DNA from: Polaromonas sp. JS666
GTDB lineage: Bacteria; Pseudomonadota; Gammaproteobacteria; Burkholderiales; Burkholderiaceae_C
Direction: 5' to 3'
Assembly (NCBI RefSeq): GCF_000013865.1
Contig: NC_007948.1
Coordinates: 3,348,001 to 3,412,000 of the forward strand
DNA: 64,000 nucleotides
Below the pieces are notes generated by a model. It searched no databases and was not told the origin of the DNA. It saw nothing but the letters and a program-made list of their open reading frames with translations. Below are positions 48,954-58,112 of the stretch, piece by piece. Positions within the stretch are counted from its first letter, which is position 1, and each line of letters begins with the position of its first letter. The translations under genes and the position numbers were made by a program.

Positions 48954-50228
48954 ATGCCCATCTCCTCCCAAAAACTGTCTTCCGAGGCTGCGCCGGCCGG
49001 CGCCGTCGTGGTACCGCCATCGATGTCGGCTGGCCTGATCGTGCTGATCCTGTCGATGCTGCTGGGCATCCAGCCGGTCACCACCGACCTCTACCTGCCC
49101 GCGCTGCCGGCGCTGACCGAAGGCTTTGCTGCCCCGATGTCGCAGGCGCAGCTCACGCTGAGTGCGCTGCTGCTGGCTTTCGGCGTCTCCCAGCTGATCT
49201 GGGGCCCGCTGTCCGACCGCTTTGGCCGGCGTCCCATCCTGTTGTGGGGCCTGGCCACTTACACGCTGGCCTCGATCGGCAGCACGCTGGCCCCCTCCAT
49301 GGCGCTGCTGATCGTCTGGCGCATTGTGCAGGGCGCGGCCATGGGCGCGGTCGTGATGTGCGCACGCGCCATCGTGCGCGACCTGTACCACCCGGTTGAA
49401 GGCGCCCGCATCATGTCCAAGGGCCTGAGCGGCCTGGGCGTTCTGGCCTGCATCAGTGCCCCGCTGGGCGGCTTGCTGTCGGAGTTTTGGGGCTGGCGCG
49501 TCGCGCTGATGGCCCTGGCCGTATTTGGCGGCTGCACCCTGGCGCTGGTCGCGCTGCGTTTTGAAGAAACCCTGCGGCAGAAAAACCCGCAGGCGCTGCA
49601 TCCGGCCACGCTGCTGCGCACCTGGATCCATATCCTCGGCAATCCCACCTTCCTGGTGTTCTCGGCGCTGGCCGCGGCGTCGTATGGCGGGCTGTTTACC
49701 TTTCTCGCCACGTCGTCGTTTGTGTTCATCAAGGTGCTGGGGCTGAGCAAAACACAGTACGGCCTGGTGATGTTTTCCATGTGCTTTTGCTACCTGACGG
49801 GCACCTTTATCTGCCGCCGCCTGCTGCCGCGTTTTGGCGTGCGCAAGTCGGTGGCGATTGCTGCAGGCCTGAGCGTTGCCGGCGGCACGCTGATGGGCAT
49901 CTTCGCCTGGGCCGGCCTGAGCAACGTCTGGGCCATCATGCTGCCCTACTACCTCTTCATGCTGGCCCACGGCGTGCACCAGCCCTGCGGCCAGAGCGGT
50001 GCGGTGGGGCCCTTTCCGCACGCGGCAGGCGCGGCCTCGGCCATGAACGGCTTCCTGATGATGGTCCTGGCCTTTGGCATGGGCGGCTGGCTGGGCACGC
50101 AAATGGATGGCACCGTCCTGCCGCTGACCAACGGCGTATGGTTCTGGAGCGTGCTGGTGGCCGCCACCGCCTGGACCGTGGTGCAGAAATACGGAGAGCC
50201 TGCCCATGAGGCCGCCACCAAACCCTGA
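48954..50228 (+). CDS. Bcr/CflA-type MFS drug efflux transporter
   Basis: 424-residue inner-membrane 12-TM transporter of the Bcr/CflA family of proton-driven efflux pumps. Segments: ATTDLYLPALPALTEGF-like QPVTTDLYLPALPALTEGF, the loop GPLSDRFGRRPILLWG (MFS motif A), VWRIVQGAAMGAVVMCARA (motif C-like) and ARAIVRDLYHP. The start ATG at 48954 gives MPISSQKLSSEAA. The 165-bp gap that follows is largely a dispersed repeat. Drug specificity unknown. Confidence 0.88.
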   Translation: MPISSQKLSSEAAPAGAVVVPPSMSAGLIVLILSMLLGIQPVTTDLYLPALPALTEGFAAPMSQAQLTLSALLLAFGVSQLIWGPLSDRFGRRPILLWGLATYTLASIGSTLAPSMALLIVWRIVQGAAMGAVVMCARAIVRDLYHPVEGARIMSKGLSGLGVLACISAPLGGLLSEFWGWRVALMALAVFGGCTLALVALRFEETLRQKNPQALHPATLLRTWIHILGNPTFLVFSALAAASYGGLFTFLATSSFVFIKVLGLSKTQYGLVMFSMCFCYLTGTFICRRLLPRFGVRKSVAIAAGLSVAGGTLMGIFAWAGLSNVWAIMLPYYLFMLAHGVHQPCGQSGAVGPFPHAAGAASAMNGFLMMVLAFGMGGWLGTQMDGTVLPLTNGVWFWSVLVAATAWTVVQKYGEPAHEAATKP

Positions 50229-50264
50229 CGTGAAGCCGGAGACAAGCGTGGGAAGGCAATTTTC

Positions 50265-50423
50265 CGCCGGGCCGCCCCAAGGAAAATTAGCCCCCTCGGG
50301 GCTGGAGCCTGCGGCTCCAAGTCTGCTTGAGCAGGCTTGGACAGGCGACAGAGGCGAAGCATCTGGCGAGCCGCGGCCTGCAAGGCCTCGCGCATGAACG
50401 AAGTGAAAAGCGTGGGGGCCAAG
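50265..50423 (-). repeat. Dispersed GC-rich repeat, locus 3 (inverted)
   Basis: Read on the minus strand from 50423: GGCCCCCACGCTTTTCACTT, then a variable centre, then CCCGAGGGGGCTAATTTTCC and TTGGGGCGGCCCGGC. It contains two internal hairpins (GGAGCCTGCGGCTCC and AGCCTGCTCAAGCAGACTT-like). It overlaps the first 30 bp of miaA. Confidence 0.8.
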
Positions 50424-51395
50424 TACATTGCACTCACCGGGCCAACAGCGTCGGGCAAGACGGCTGCGGCCATGGCCATCGCGCAGCAGCATGACGTCGA
50501 GATCATCAGCGTCGATTCAGCGCTGGTCTACCGCGGCATGGACATCGGCACCGCCAAACCCACGGTCGATGAACTCGCGGCCGTGCCGCATCACCTGATC
50601 AACATCCGCGACCCGCTGCAGGCCTACAGTGCGGCCGAATTCGTGGCCGATGCCCAGCGGCTGATCGACGACATCGCCGCGCGCGGCAAGCTGCCGCTGC
50701 TGGTGGGCGGCACCATGCTGTATTTCAAGGCTCTCTTTTACGGCCTGGACGACATGCCCAAAGCCGACCCGGCGGTGCGAGCCGAGCTGGCCAGCGAAGC
50801 CGCCGCCAAAGGCTGGCCTGCGCTGCATGCCGAGCTGGCAACCGTTGACCCGGTCACCGCCGCCCGGCTGGCACCCCATGATTCACAACGCATCTCGCGC
50901 GCGCTGGAAGTGTTCCGGGTGTCCGGGCAGCCGCTGTCGTTCTTTCACCAGCAAAACGCTGCAAAAACCATAGCTGATGACGGTCGGGAAGAAAGGACTG
51001 AAATCCTTATTTCCCTTGAGCCTCAAGAGCGCAGCTGGCTGCACCACCGCATTGCCGAGCGCTTTGACGCGATGCTGGCGGCCGGCTTTGTCGAGGAAGT
51101 CAAAACCCTGCGCGCGCGCGGGGACCTGACGCCGGACTTGCCGTCCATGCGCTGCGTTGGCTACCGCCAGGCCTGGGAACTGCTTGACGCGCAGGAGGCG
51201 CGCAGCCCCGGCGGCAGCTTCCCGATGGACGAGCTGCGCGACAAGGGCATCATTGCCACGCGCCAGTTGGCCAAGCGCCAGGTCACCTGGCTGCGCTCCA
51301 TGCCGCAGCGCCAGATCATCACCTGCGATACCGACCAGGCGCTGCCGCTGGTTCTGCAGGCAGTGGCTCAACACATCGAAAAGTCCAGCCGATAG
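50394..51395 (+). CDS. miaA: tRNA dimethylallyltransferase
   Basis: Transfers a dimethylallyl group to A37 of tRNAs reading UNN codons. 333 residues. P-loop: [17 protein letters not shown]. Substrate segments: [47 protein letters not shown] and [14 protein letters not shown]-terminal [11 protein letters not shown] and [14 protein letters not shown]. The only plausible start is ATG 50394, and the first nine residues, MNEVKSVGA, are encoded by a dispersed repeat. A short insertion around [18 protein letters not shown] is typical of beta-proteobacteria. Confidence 0.95.
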   Translation: MNEVKSVGAKYIALTGPTASGKTAAAMAIAQQHDVEIISVDSALVYRGMDIGTAKPTVDELAAVPHHLINIRDPLQAYSAAEFVADAQRLIDDIAARGKLPLLVGGTMLYFKALFYGLDDMPKADPAVRAELASEAAAKGWPALHAELATVDPVTAARLAPHDSQRISRALEVFRVSGQPLSFFHQQNAAKTIADDGREERTEILISLEPQERSWLHHRIAERFDAMLAAGFVEEVKTLRARGDLTPDLPSMRCVGYRQAWELLDAQEARSPGGSFPMDELRDKGIIATRQLAKRQVTWLRSMPQRQIITCDTDQALPLVLQAVAQHIEKSSR

Positions 51396-51493
51396 CCGGC
51401 TTGCTTGTGGTGACCGCCGGTGCCAGAATGGGGCGCGCGTGCGGCGCGCGAGTCTTGCCTGCCTCAAGTTATAACAACCAAGGAGCGCGCATC

Positions 51494-52954
51494 ATGGACC
51501 TGTCAACCTTCGTCACCTCGCTGCAAGCCAGCCTGGGCGCGAATCTCCCCAAAGTCCTCGGCGCTGTCGCCATCCTGGCCCTGGGCTGGCTGCTGGCTGT
51601 TGCGGCGCGCGCGGGCATGCGCAGGCTGCTGCGGCTGCTCCAGGTCAATACCCGCGTCGAGGAAAGCACGGGCGTGCAACTGGATGCTGAATCGCCGGTG
51701 GCGGTGGGCGTGTTCTGGCTAATCCTGCTGGCCACGCTGGTCGCCGTGCTCAATGTGCTGGACCTCTCACTGCTGACCAACCCCTTCGCCGCCATGATGG
51801 GCGACATCATCGGTTATCTGCCCAAGCTGCTCGCTGGAGCCGTGCTGTCATTGGTAACCTGGTTGCTCGCCACCGTGCTGCGCGCGCTGGCCGCCCGGGC
51901 GCTTGCCGCCACGACACTCGACGAAAAACTCTCCACCGAGGCCGGCATGGCGCCCATGAGCCAGAACGTGGGCAATGTGCTGTTCTGGCTTGTGATTCTC
52001 ATGCTGCTGCCGGCCATCCTGAACGCCTTCCAGCTCAATGCCCTGCTCGAACCGGTGATCGGCATGCTCAACAAGCTGCTGGCCATGGTGCCCAACATGT
52101 TCGCGGCCCTGCTGATCGGCGGCGTGGGCTACATCGTGGCCCGCGTGCTGCGCGGCCTGGTGACCAACCTGCTGGCAGCGGCCGGCGCCGACAGCCTGAA
52201 CCAGCGGGTCGGGCTCGATAGCTCCATTCGCCTGTCGGCCCTGGCGGGCACAGTGGTCTTTATCTTCGTGTTCGTGCCCTCGCTGATCGCTGCGCTCGAC
52301 GCGCTCAAGATCAATGCCGTGTCGCGTCCGGCCTCGCAAATGCTCGACCTGATGTTTGCCGCCGTGCCGCACATCGTGGCGGCGTCAGTGATCCTGCTGC
52401 TGACCTGGTACATCGCGCGCTTCGCCTCGCGCCTGCTGGCCAGCTTGATGGAAAGCGCCGGGGCCGACAATCTACCGCAAAAAATGGGCATACAGCATGT
52501 GCTGTCGGGTGCCGCCCGGCCCTCGCGCCTGGCCTCGGCGCTCCTGATGTTCTTTGCCATGCTGTTTGCCGCTACCGAGGCCGCCAGCCAGCTCGGTTTC
52601 GGCCAGATGCGGAACATGGTGTCCTCCTTCATCGGGTTCGCTGCGGATGTGCTGCTGGGCGGCGCCATCCTGGCCGTCGGGTTCTGGATTTCCAACCTGG
52701 CCTATGACGCCATCCACAAGGCCGGCGGCAAACACGCGGCCGGCCTCGCAGAGATTGCCCGCATTGGCATCCTGGGCCTGGTGATCGCCATGGGGCTGCG
52801 CGCCATGGGCCTTGCCAACGAAATCGTGCAACTGGCCTTCGGCCTGACGCTGGGCGCGGTGGCCGTTGCCGTGGCGCTGTCGTTCGGGCTGGGTGGCCGC
52901 GAGGCCGCAGGCAAGCTGGCAACGCGTTGGCTGGAGCGCTGGTATAAGGATTAG
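51494..52954 (+). CDS. Mechanosensitive-channel-like protein with repeated TM helices
   Basis: 486-residue inner-membrane protein. It consists of repeated long hydrophobic helices separated by similar segments (ATTLDEKLSTEAGMAPM, AGADSLNQRVGLDSSI, AGADNLPQKMGIQHVL), i.e. about three internal repeats of a TM-helix module, and ends FGLTLGAVAVAVALSFGLGG, which resembles the MscS pore-helix region. AGGAG at 51481 sets ATG 51494 (MDLSTFVTSLQASLG). Proteins of this type are annotated as small-conductance mechanosensitive or CmpX-like; the MscS beta domain itself is absent, so channel function is uncertain. The stop codon lies at the first bases of a dispersed repeat. Confidence 0.82.
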   Translation: MDLSTFVTSLQASLGANLPKVLGAVAILALGWLLAVAARAGMRRLLRLLQVNTRVEESTGVQLDAESPVAVGVFWLILLATLVAVLNVLDLSLLTNPFAAMMGDIIGYLPKLLAGAVLSLVTWLLATVLRALAARALAATTLDEKLSTEAGMAPMSQNVGNVLFWLVILMLLPAILNAFQLNALLEPVIGMLNKLLAMVPNMFAALLIGGVGYIVARVLRGLVTNLLAAAGADSLNQRVGLDSSIRLSALAGTVVFIFVFVPSLIAALDALKINAVSRPASQMLDLMFAAVPHIVAASVILLLTWYIARFASRLLASLMESAGADNLPQKMGIQHVLSGAARPSRLASALLMFFAMLFAATEAASQLGFGQMRNMVSSFIGFAADVLLGGAILAVGFWISNLAYDAIHKAGGKHAAGLAEIARIGILGLVIAMGLRAMGLANEIVQLAFGLTLGAVAVAVALSFGLGGREAAGKLATRWLERWYKD

Positions 52955-53205
52955 CCCCCACGTTCGCTCACTTCGTGTAGCTCTCTGCCCCCCGAGGGGG
53001 CGCTGCGCCTGCGGCCCGGCGAAGCCGGTTCCGCGGCCCCTGTTGGTGGAAGCGCTCTCACCCCGGTTCACTGCGCTTAGCCCCCACGTTCGCTCACTTC
53101 GTGTAGCTCTTTGGCCCCGAGGGGGCGCTGCGCCTGCGGCCCGGCGAAGCCGGTTCCGCGGCCCCGGCTGGTGGAAGAGCTCTCACCCCGGTTCACTGCG
53201 GGTAG
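52952..53205 (+). repeat. Dispersed GC-rich repeat, locus 4 (two tandem copies, 126-bp period)
   Basis: Two near-identical units start at 52953 and 53079: AGCCCCCACGTTCGCTCACT, then CCCGAGGGGGCGCTGCGCCT, GGCGAAGCCGGTTCCGCGG and CTCACCCCGGTTCACTGCG. They fill the gap between the mechanosensitive-like gene, whose TAG stop is at the repeat border, and the ABC ATPase gene. Confidence 0.88.
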
Positions 53206-53214
53206 CATAGGGCG

Positions 53215-53859
53215 ATGCTGCAGGTCCGCAATCTCGCCAAACGGTATGTCGAAACCCCGGTGTTCACCGGCGTTTCGTTCGATGTCGCACCCGGCGAGTT
53301 TGTCGCCATCATCGGCGAATCGGGTGTGGGCAAATCCACGCTGCTGAACTGCATGGCCGGGCTGGACACCTGGGATGACGGTTCGGTGTGGCTCAATGGC
53401 ACGGATCTGGGCACGCTGACCGATGACCAGCGCGCACTGCTGCGTCGCAAACACGTGGGTTTTGTGTTCCAGGCCTTTCATGTGCTGCCGCACCTGGACG
53501 TGGCGCAAAACGTCGCACTGCCGCTGCTGTTGCTGGGCCAGCCCGATGACGCCCGGGTGCAGGCCATGCTTGATGCGGTCGGCCTTGCTGGCCTGGGCAA
53601 GCGACTGCCGCAGCAACTGAGCGGCGGGCAACTTCAGCGCGTGGCAATTGCCCGGGCGCTGGTGCACCGCCCCACCCTGCTGCTGGCCGATGAGCCCACC
53701 GGCAACCTCGACCCCACAACCGCTGCGAAAGTAATGGATGCGCTGATTGCGCAAACCCGCCAGCATGGCGCCTCGCTGGTCCTGGTCACCCATTCGGAGG
53801 CAGCCGCCGCACGGGCCGACCGCCGGCTGCACCTGAGCGCCGGCGGCATCGGGGCCTGA
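53215..53859 (+). CDS. LolD/MacB-like ABC transporter ATPase
   Basis: 214-residue ATPase of the lipoprotein-releasing/MacB subfamily. Walker A IIGESGVGKSTLLNCMAG, Q-loop VGFVFQAFHVLPHL, signature LSGGQLQRVAIARAL, Walker B LLLADEPTGNLDP and H-loop LVLVTHSEAA. The start ATG at 53215 gives MLQVRNLAKRYVETP. Such ATPases work with an FtsX/LolC-type permease, normally the next gene. Here only a short remnant of one appears to follow, so the ATPase may be orphaned. Confidence 0.88.
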   Translation: MLQVRNLAKRYVETPVFTGVSFDVAPGEFVAIIGESGVGKSTLLNCMAGLDTWDDGSVWLNGTDLGTLTDDQRALLRRKHVGFVFQAFHVLPHLDVAQNVALPLLLLGQPDDARVQAMLDAVGLAGLGKRLPQQLSGGQLQRVAIARALVHRPTLLLADEPTGNLDPTTAAKVMDALIAQTRQHGASLVLVTHSEAAAARADRRLHLSAGGIGA

Positions 53860-53878
53860 TGGCCGCCGGGGGAGAAAG

Positions 53879-53945
53879 TTGCGCAAGTTTGCGTTGACCT
53901 TGCGCGGATCAACACGCACTTCCCGTGCGCGGTGGCTCAGGGGTC
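53879..53945 (+). pseudogene. Possible 5' remnant of an FtsX/MacB-type permease gene
   Basis: After GGGGGAG, a TTG at 53879 opens MRKFALTLRGSTRTSRARWL, which resembles the cytoplasmic start and first helix entry of permeases that pair with LolD-like ATPases (basic, Arg/Leu-rich, followed by a hydrophobic helix). The frame then runs into the 3' end of the convergent dehydratase gene and no membrane part follows. The resemblance is short, so this is a suggestion only. Confidence 0.4.
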
Positions 53946-53954
53946 CGTCAGCGC

Positions 53955-54929
53955 TCAGCGTGCAGCCAGCAGCTCCGCGTAGCGCGCCAGGTCGACATTG
54001 CCGCCGCTCACGATGACGCCAACACGCCTGCCCTTGAGGGCCGCGTCCGCTTCAAGCGCCGCGCAGGCCCCGGCAAACGCCAGGCAACCGGTAGGCTCAA
54101 CCACCATCTTCATGCGCTCGGCAAAAAAGCGCATGGCCTCGACCAGCTGCGCGTCGCTCACCGTGAGGATGTCATCAACATCGCGTCGAATGATGCCGAA
54201 GGTGTACTGACCCAGATGCTGGGTTTGCGCACCGTCGGCAATGGTCTTGGGCGTTTCGATATGAACAATCCGGCCCGCGCGCAGCGACTGCTGGCCATCG
54301 TTGCCGGCTTCGGGCTCCACGCCATACACCTTGCATTGCGGCGCCAGGGCCCGCGCGGCCAGCGCCGAGCCGCTGGTCAGCCCGCCACCGCCCAGGCAGA
54401 CATACAGGCGGTCGAGCGGACCGGTCTCTTCAAGCAGTTCCTTGGCGGCCGTGCCCTGGCCGGCAATCACGTCGGGATGGTCATAGGGCGGAATCAGGGT
54501 CATACCCCGCTCGGCCGCCAGCCGCTGCGTGAGCGCCTCGCGGTCTTCGCTGAAGCGGTCGTACAGCACCACCTCGGCGCCGTAGCCACGCGTCGCGGCC
54601 AGCTTGGCAGCCGGTGCGTCCTGCGGCATCACGATCAACGCGGGCATGCCGAGCAGCCGCGCCGACAGCGCCACCGCCTGTGCATGGTTGCCCGACGAAA
54701 ACGCGATCGCCCCGGCCCGGCGCTGGCCCGCGTCGAACTTTGACAGCGCATTGAACGCTCCACGGAACTTAAACGCCCCCATGCGCTGGAAGTTTTCGCA
54801 CTTGAAGAAAAACTGGGAACCCCAGCGGGCATCGGCCGTGGCGGAGGTCAGTACCGGCGTGCGGTGCGCGTGGCCCTCAAGCCGCGCGGCTGCGGCGAGG
54901 ACGTCGTCGTAAACGGGAAGTTGCAGCAT
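53955..54929 (-). CDS. Threonine/serine dehydratase-like PLP enzyme
   Basis: 324-residue fold-type II PLP enzyme. The Schiff-base lysine is in RMGAFKFRGAFNAL. The phosphate-binding glycine loop is CLGGGGLTSGSALAA, and the SSGNHAQAVALSA Asn/Gly segment contacts the substrate. The start ATG at 54929 gives MLQLPVYDDVLAAAARL. There is no regulatory ACT domain, so it is catabolic or racemase-like (threonine dehydratase, serine racemase or 3-hydroxyaspartate ammonia-lyase). It lies next to phnW on the same strand, 181 bp downstream; a role in the phosphonate pathway is not shown. Confidence 0.85.
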   Translation of the reverse strand: MLQLPVYDDVLAAAARLEGHAHRTPVLTSATADARWGSQFFFKCENFQRMGAFKFRGAFNALSKFDAGQRRAGAIAFSSGNHAQAVALSARLLGMPALIVMPQDAPAAKLAATRGYGAEVVLYDRFSEDREALTQRLAAERGMTLIPPYDHPDVIAGQGTAAKELLEETGPLDRLYVCLGGGGLTSGSALAARALAPQCKVYGVEPEAGNDGQQSLRAGRIVHIETPKTIADGAQTQHLGQYTFGIIRRDVDDILTVSDAQLVEAMRFFAERMKMVVEPTGCLAFAGACAALEADAALKGRRVGVIVSGGNVDLARYAELLAAR

Positions 54930-55110
54930 GGCAGAAAGCGCTTTCGTTCGGATAAGGCGGGAAGAGCCACCAGGAAAAGCCAAAAGGAAAAAACAACAGC
55001 GTACCTTAAGGCAAAAAGCGGTGACGTTTCCACCGTAAGGCCGCATTGAAATTTCGCGGGAGCTCTGTTCCGCCAAATACTTGAAATCACCTCCGGGATG
55101 CTGCGCCTCG

Positions 55111-56235
55111 TCACTCGGCGTTGGCAAGCTCCAGCCCCATTTCCTGCAGCGCATCCCGAACCGCTTCCACGGCGCCCGCCATGCCGCGCGCGCCGAGCTG
55201 GCCCATGCAACCGACGCGAAAAGTCTCCACCGCGGTCAGTTTTCCGGGGTAAAGAATATAGCCGCGCTGCCTGACCGCGTTGTAAAAGGCTTTGAACTCG
55301 TAGGCCGGGCTGGCGGGCGCATGGAAGGTCACGATGATGGGCGCCTGGATCGCCGCGGGCAGGAAGCTGCGCAAGCCCAGCCCGGCCAGGCCACTGATGA
55401 GCTCGCGGCAATTCTTGGCATAGGCGCCGCCGCGCGCGGCCAGCCCGCCTTGTTCGAAATACTGCGTGAGCGCGGCGTCCAGCGCGGCCACCACATGGGT
55501 CGGCGGGGTAAAGCGCCACTGCGTGGTCTTGTTCATGTAGACCCACTGGTCGTACAGGTCCATCGCCAGCGAATGGCAGTTGCCCTCGCAGCGCTCCAGT
55601 GCGGCGCGGCGCGCCAGCACAAAGCCCATACCGGGAACGCCTTCCAGGCACTTGCCCGACGCGGCGACCACGGCGTCGAACGGCGTCTTGCGTGCATCAA
55701 TCTCCAGCGCGCCGAACGAGCTCATCGCATCGACGATCAAGCCCTTGCCGTGGCGCTGCACGACCAGTGCAATCTCGTGCAGCGGGTTCAGAATACCCGT
55801 GCTGGTTTCGCAGTGCACCAGCGCGACGTGGGTGATGGAGGGGTCCTTGGCGAGCAGCCGGTCAATGTCTTCGGGTCGGATTTGCGCATCTTCCGCATAC
55901 TCGAAGGTGGTGAGCTTGCGGCCCAGCACCTTGCAGATTTTGGCGATGCGCTGGCAATAGGCGCCGTTGACCGGCACCAGCACATGCCCCCCTTTTTCGC
56001 CCGGCGGCACCAGCGTGCCAATGGCCGCCTCGACTGAAAAAGTACCGCTGCCCTGCAGGGGAACGCACTCATGCGTGCCTTCGCCGTGCACGATGCGCAG
56101 CAGGCCCTGGCGCAGGCGCGCGGTGATGGCATTGAAATCCGTATCCCAGGAGCCCCAGTCACGCAGCATGCTTTGCTTGGTGCGGCTCGACGTGGTCAGC
56201 GGTCCGGGGGTCAGAAGAATGGCGTCGGTTGTCAT
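55111..56235 (-). CDS. phnW: 2-aminoethylphosphonate-pyruvate transaminase
   Basis: PLP-dependent class V-type aminotransferase that converts 2-aminoethylphosphonate and pyruvate to phosphonoacetaldehyde and L-alanine. 374 residues. It starts [20 protein letters not shown]. Family segments: [50 protein letters not shown] and [12 protein letters not shown]; the Schiff-base lysine is in [14 protein letters not shown]. It has a GGAGCTTTC-type ribosome-binding region 8 bp upstream of ATG 56235. It follows the importer genes and probably belongs to their operon. Confidence 0.93.
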   Translation of the reverse strand: MTTDAILLTPGPLTTSSRTKQSMLRDWGSWDTDFNAITARLRQGLLRIVHGEGTHECVPLQGSGTFSVEAAIGTLVPPGEKGGHVLVPVNGAYCQRIAKICKVLGRKLTTFEYAEDAQIRPEDIDRLLAKDPSITHVALVHCETSTGILNPLHEIALVVQRHGKGLIVDAMSSFGALEIDARKTPFDAVVAASGKCLEGVPGMGFVLARRAALERCEGNCHSLAMDLYDQWVYMNKTTQWRFTPPTHVVAALDAALTQYFEQGGLAARGGAYAKNCRELISGLAGLGLRSFLPAAIQAPIIVTFHAPASPAYEFKAFYNAVRQRGYILYPGKLTAVETFRVGCMGQLGARGMAGAVEAVRDALQEMGLELANAE

Positions 56236-56300
56236 GAAAGCTCCTTGGATGTTTGGCAAATGGAAAAACGGAAAAGTGGCAAGTCGGAAGGGATCGGGCT

Positions 56301-58112
56301 TCATTGGCGGGCGACGTTTCGCCACGCCTGGGTCTTGCGCAGCAGCACGCGGGTGGCCACCGCATACACCAGGCAGACCGCGACAGAAGTCAGCACGGTC
56401 AGGCTGGCCAGCGCCGCCGCCGGGCCGATGTCGCCGGCTTCGTCCAGATTCATGATGGCCACCGCCGCGAGGATGGTGTCGGGCGAGTACAGGAAGACGA
56501 CGCCCGACAGCGTGGCCATGGACACCACGAAGTAGTAGCGCGCTATGTCCAGCACCGCCGGCAGGCACACCGGCAAGGTCACGCGAAAGAAGGTCTTGTA
56601 GAACGGCACCTTCAGCGAAGCCGACACGGCCTCGAATTCATTGTCGATCTGCTTGAGCGCCGTCACCGCAGTCAAATGGCTGGAGGTGTAGTAGTGCACG
56701 ATGACCGACAGCACAAGTAGGGTCATGGTCGAGTACAGAAAGCCCAGCGGATTGTTGGGATGGTTGAAAAACATGATGTAGCCCAGGCCCAGCACAAGGC
56801 CCGGCACGGCCATGGAGAGCATGGCCAGCAGGTGCATCAGCGGGCGGATCAACTCCAGCCCGCGGGTCTTCTCGGTCAGGTAGGCGCCGATGAACACCGT
56901 GAGCGAGCCGAAGAAAGCCACGCACACCGCCATCTTCAGGCTGTTGGTGTAGGCCGAGGCCAGGTCGCCGTCGACCAGGGCGAACTCGTAATGGCGCAGG
57001 CTCAAGGAGAGGTCATACGGCCAGAGCTTGATGAAGGACGTCCAGATCGCCATGCCCACCACAGCCAACAGCAGTGCGCACACCAGCGCGCAGTAGGCCG
57101 TCATCAAGGTATCGAAGCCCCGCCGCGGTTTGGCCGCGTAGGGCACGGAGCGCGCCGACAGCTGGGCCCGCAGCTTGCGCCGCACGCGGCTGTCGATCAG
57201 GAAGGAGGCGATCGAGGGCAGCAGCAACAGCAGGCCCACCACCGCGCCGCGGCCGAAGTTCTGCTGGCCGACCACCTGCTTGAACACGTCCAGCGACAGC
57301 ACGCTGAAGTTGCCGCCTATCACCTTGGGTGCGCCGAAGTCGCTAATCACATAGGTGAAGACGACGGTGGACGCGCTGATCAACCCGTATTTGCAGGACG
57401 GCAGCGTGATGGTGAAGAACTTGCGCACGGTCGAGGTGCCGAACGAGTCGGCAGCCTCGTACAGCCGTCCGTCGGCCAGCGACAGCGCGGTCAGCAGGAT
57501 CATGAGCGCATGCGGAAAGGTGTTGTAGACCTCCGACAGGATGATGCCGGGCGCGCCGTAGATCGAGCCCAGGCCGATCAGCTCGAGCACCGGCTTGAGC
57601 ACGCCCTGGTTGCCGAACCACTGGATGAAGGCGATAGCCGACAGCAGCGAAGGCGCCAGCAGCGGAATCAGCGCGATCAGCCGGAACGTGCCCTTGAAGG
57701 GCGCACAGCTGCGGGCCAGCGCATAGGCGAAGGTGAAGGCCAGGGGCACCGAAATCAGAACCACGGTGGCGGCCACCCAGATCGAGTTCCAGGCTGCGCC
57801 CAGCAGCGCCGGCGTCTGCAGGTACTCGACAAAATGGGTAAAGCCGATGAAGTTGCCATCGTTGTCCTGCACCGCCCGGGCAAAGATTGATGCCATTGGC
57901 GCCAGCAGGAACAGCATCAGGAACAGCATCACCGTGAGCAGCACGCCGCGCGCAATGAGGTCCTCGCGCGACAGGCCGAGGCGGCGCGCGCCAACGGCCG
58001 GCCCGGCCAGCGTAGCGGCGCGGGCGATGATGACCCCCCCACGCCCGGCGATGCCGGGCTGCCCCCCAGGGGGGCGCGAGCTTGCTTGAAGCGGTTCTGC
58101 GCGGGCGCTCAC
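56301..58112 (-). CDS. 2-aminoethylphosphonate ABC transporter permease, fused two-domain
   Basis: 603-residue inner-membrane permease with two homologous six-helix halves (about 55-310 and 345-600), as in the Fbp/PhnU2-type importers. Coupling segments: [21 protein letters not shown] (split at the EAA loop) and [20 protein letters not shown]. It starts GTG 58112, overlapping the ATPase stop as GTGA. The first roughly 26 residues ([18 protein letters not shown]) are encoded by a dispersed repeat, not by family sequence; the conserved part begins near [15 protein letters not shown]. Assignment to phosphonate rests on the phnW neighbour and sequence type. Confidence 0.85.
   Translation of the reverse strand: MSARAEPLQASSRPPGGQPGIAGRGGVIIARAATLAGPAVGARRLGLSREDLIARGVLLTVMLFLMLFLLAPMASIFARAVQDNDGNFIGFTHFVEYLQTPALLGAAWNSIWVAATVVLISVPLAFTFAYALARSCAPFKGTFRLIALIPLLAPSLLSAIAFIQWFGNQGVLKPVLELIGLGSIYGAPGIILSEVYNTFPHALMILLTALSLADGRLYEAADSFGTSTVRKFFTITLPSCKYGLISASTVVFTYVISDFGAPKVIGGNFSVLSLDVFKQVVGQQNFGRGAVVGLLLLLPSIASFLIDSRVRRKLRAQLSARSVPYAAKPRRGFDTLMTAYCALVCALLLAVVGMAIWTSFIKLWPYDLSLSLRHYEFALVDGDLASAYTNSLKMAVCVAFFGSLTVFIGAYLTEKTRGLELIRPLMHLLAMLSMAVPGLVLGLGYIMFFNHPNNPLGFLYSTMTLLVLSVIVHYYTSSHLTAVTALKQIDNEFEAVSASLKVPFYKTFFRVTLPVCLPAVLDIARYYFVVSMATLSGVVFLYSPDTILAAVAIMNLDEAGDIGPAAALASLTVLTSVAVCLVYAVATRVLLRKTQAWRNVARQ
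58033..58102 (+). repeat. Dispersed GC-rich repeat, locus 5 (short, divergent)
   Basis: CCCCCCCACGCCCGGCGATG, then a GCCCCCCAGGGGGGCGCGAG palindrome and CTTGCTTGAAGCGG. It shares the CCCCCACG start, the C-run/G-run palindrome and the CTTGCTTG end with loci 1 and 3. It lies inside the coding 5' end of the phosphonate permease gene. Confidence 0.55.

Noticed and set aside
48495..50492. Long open frame of 665 codons on the minus strand
   Set aside because: It lies antisense to the lipoprotein hydrolase and the Bcr/CflA transporter, is rich in Arg, Gln and His, and shows no recognisable domain.
56760..57890. Open frame of 376 codons on the plus strand
   Set aside because: Antisense to the phosphonate permease; composition is Gln/His/Arg-rich without hydrophobic or catalytic patterns.
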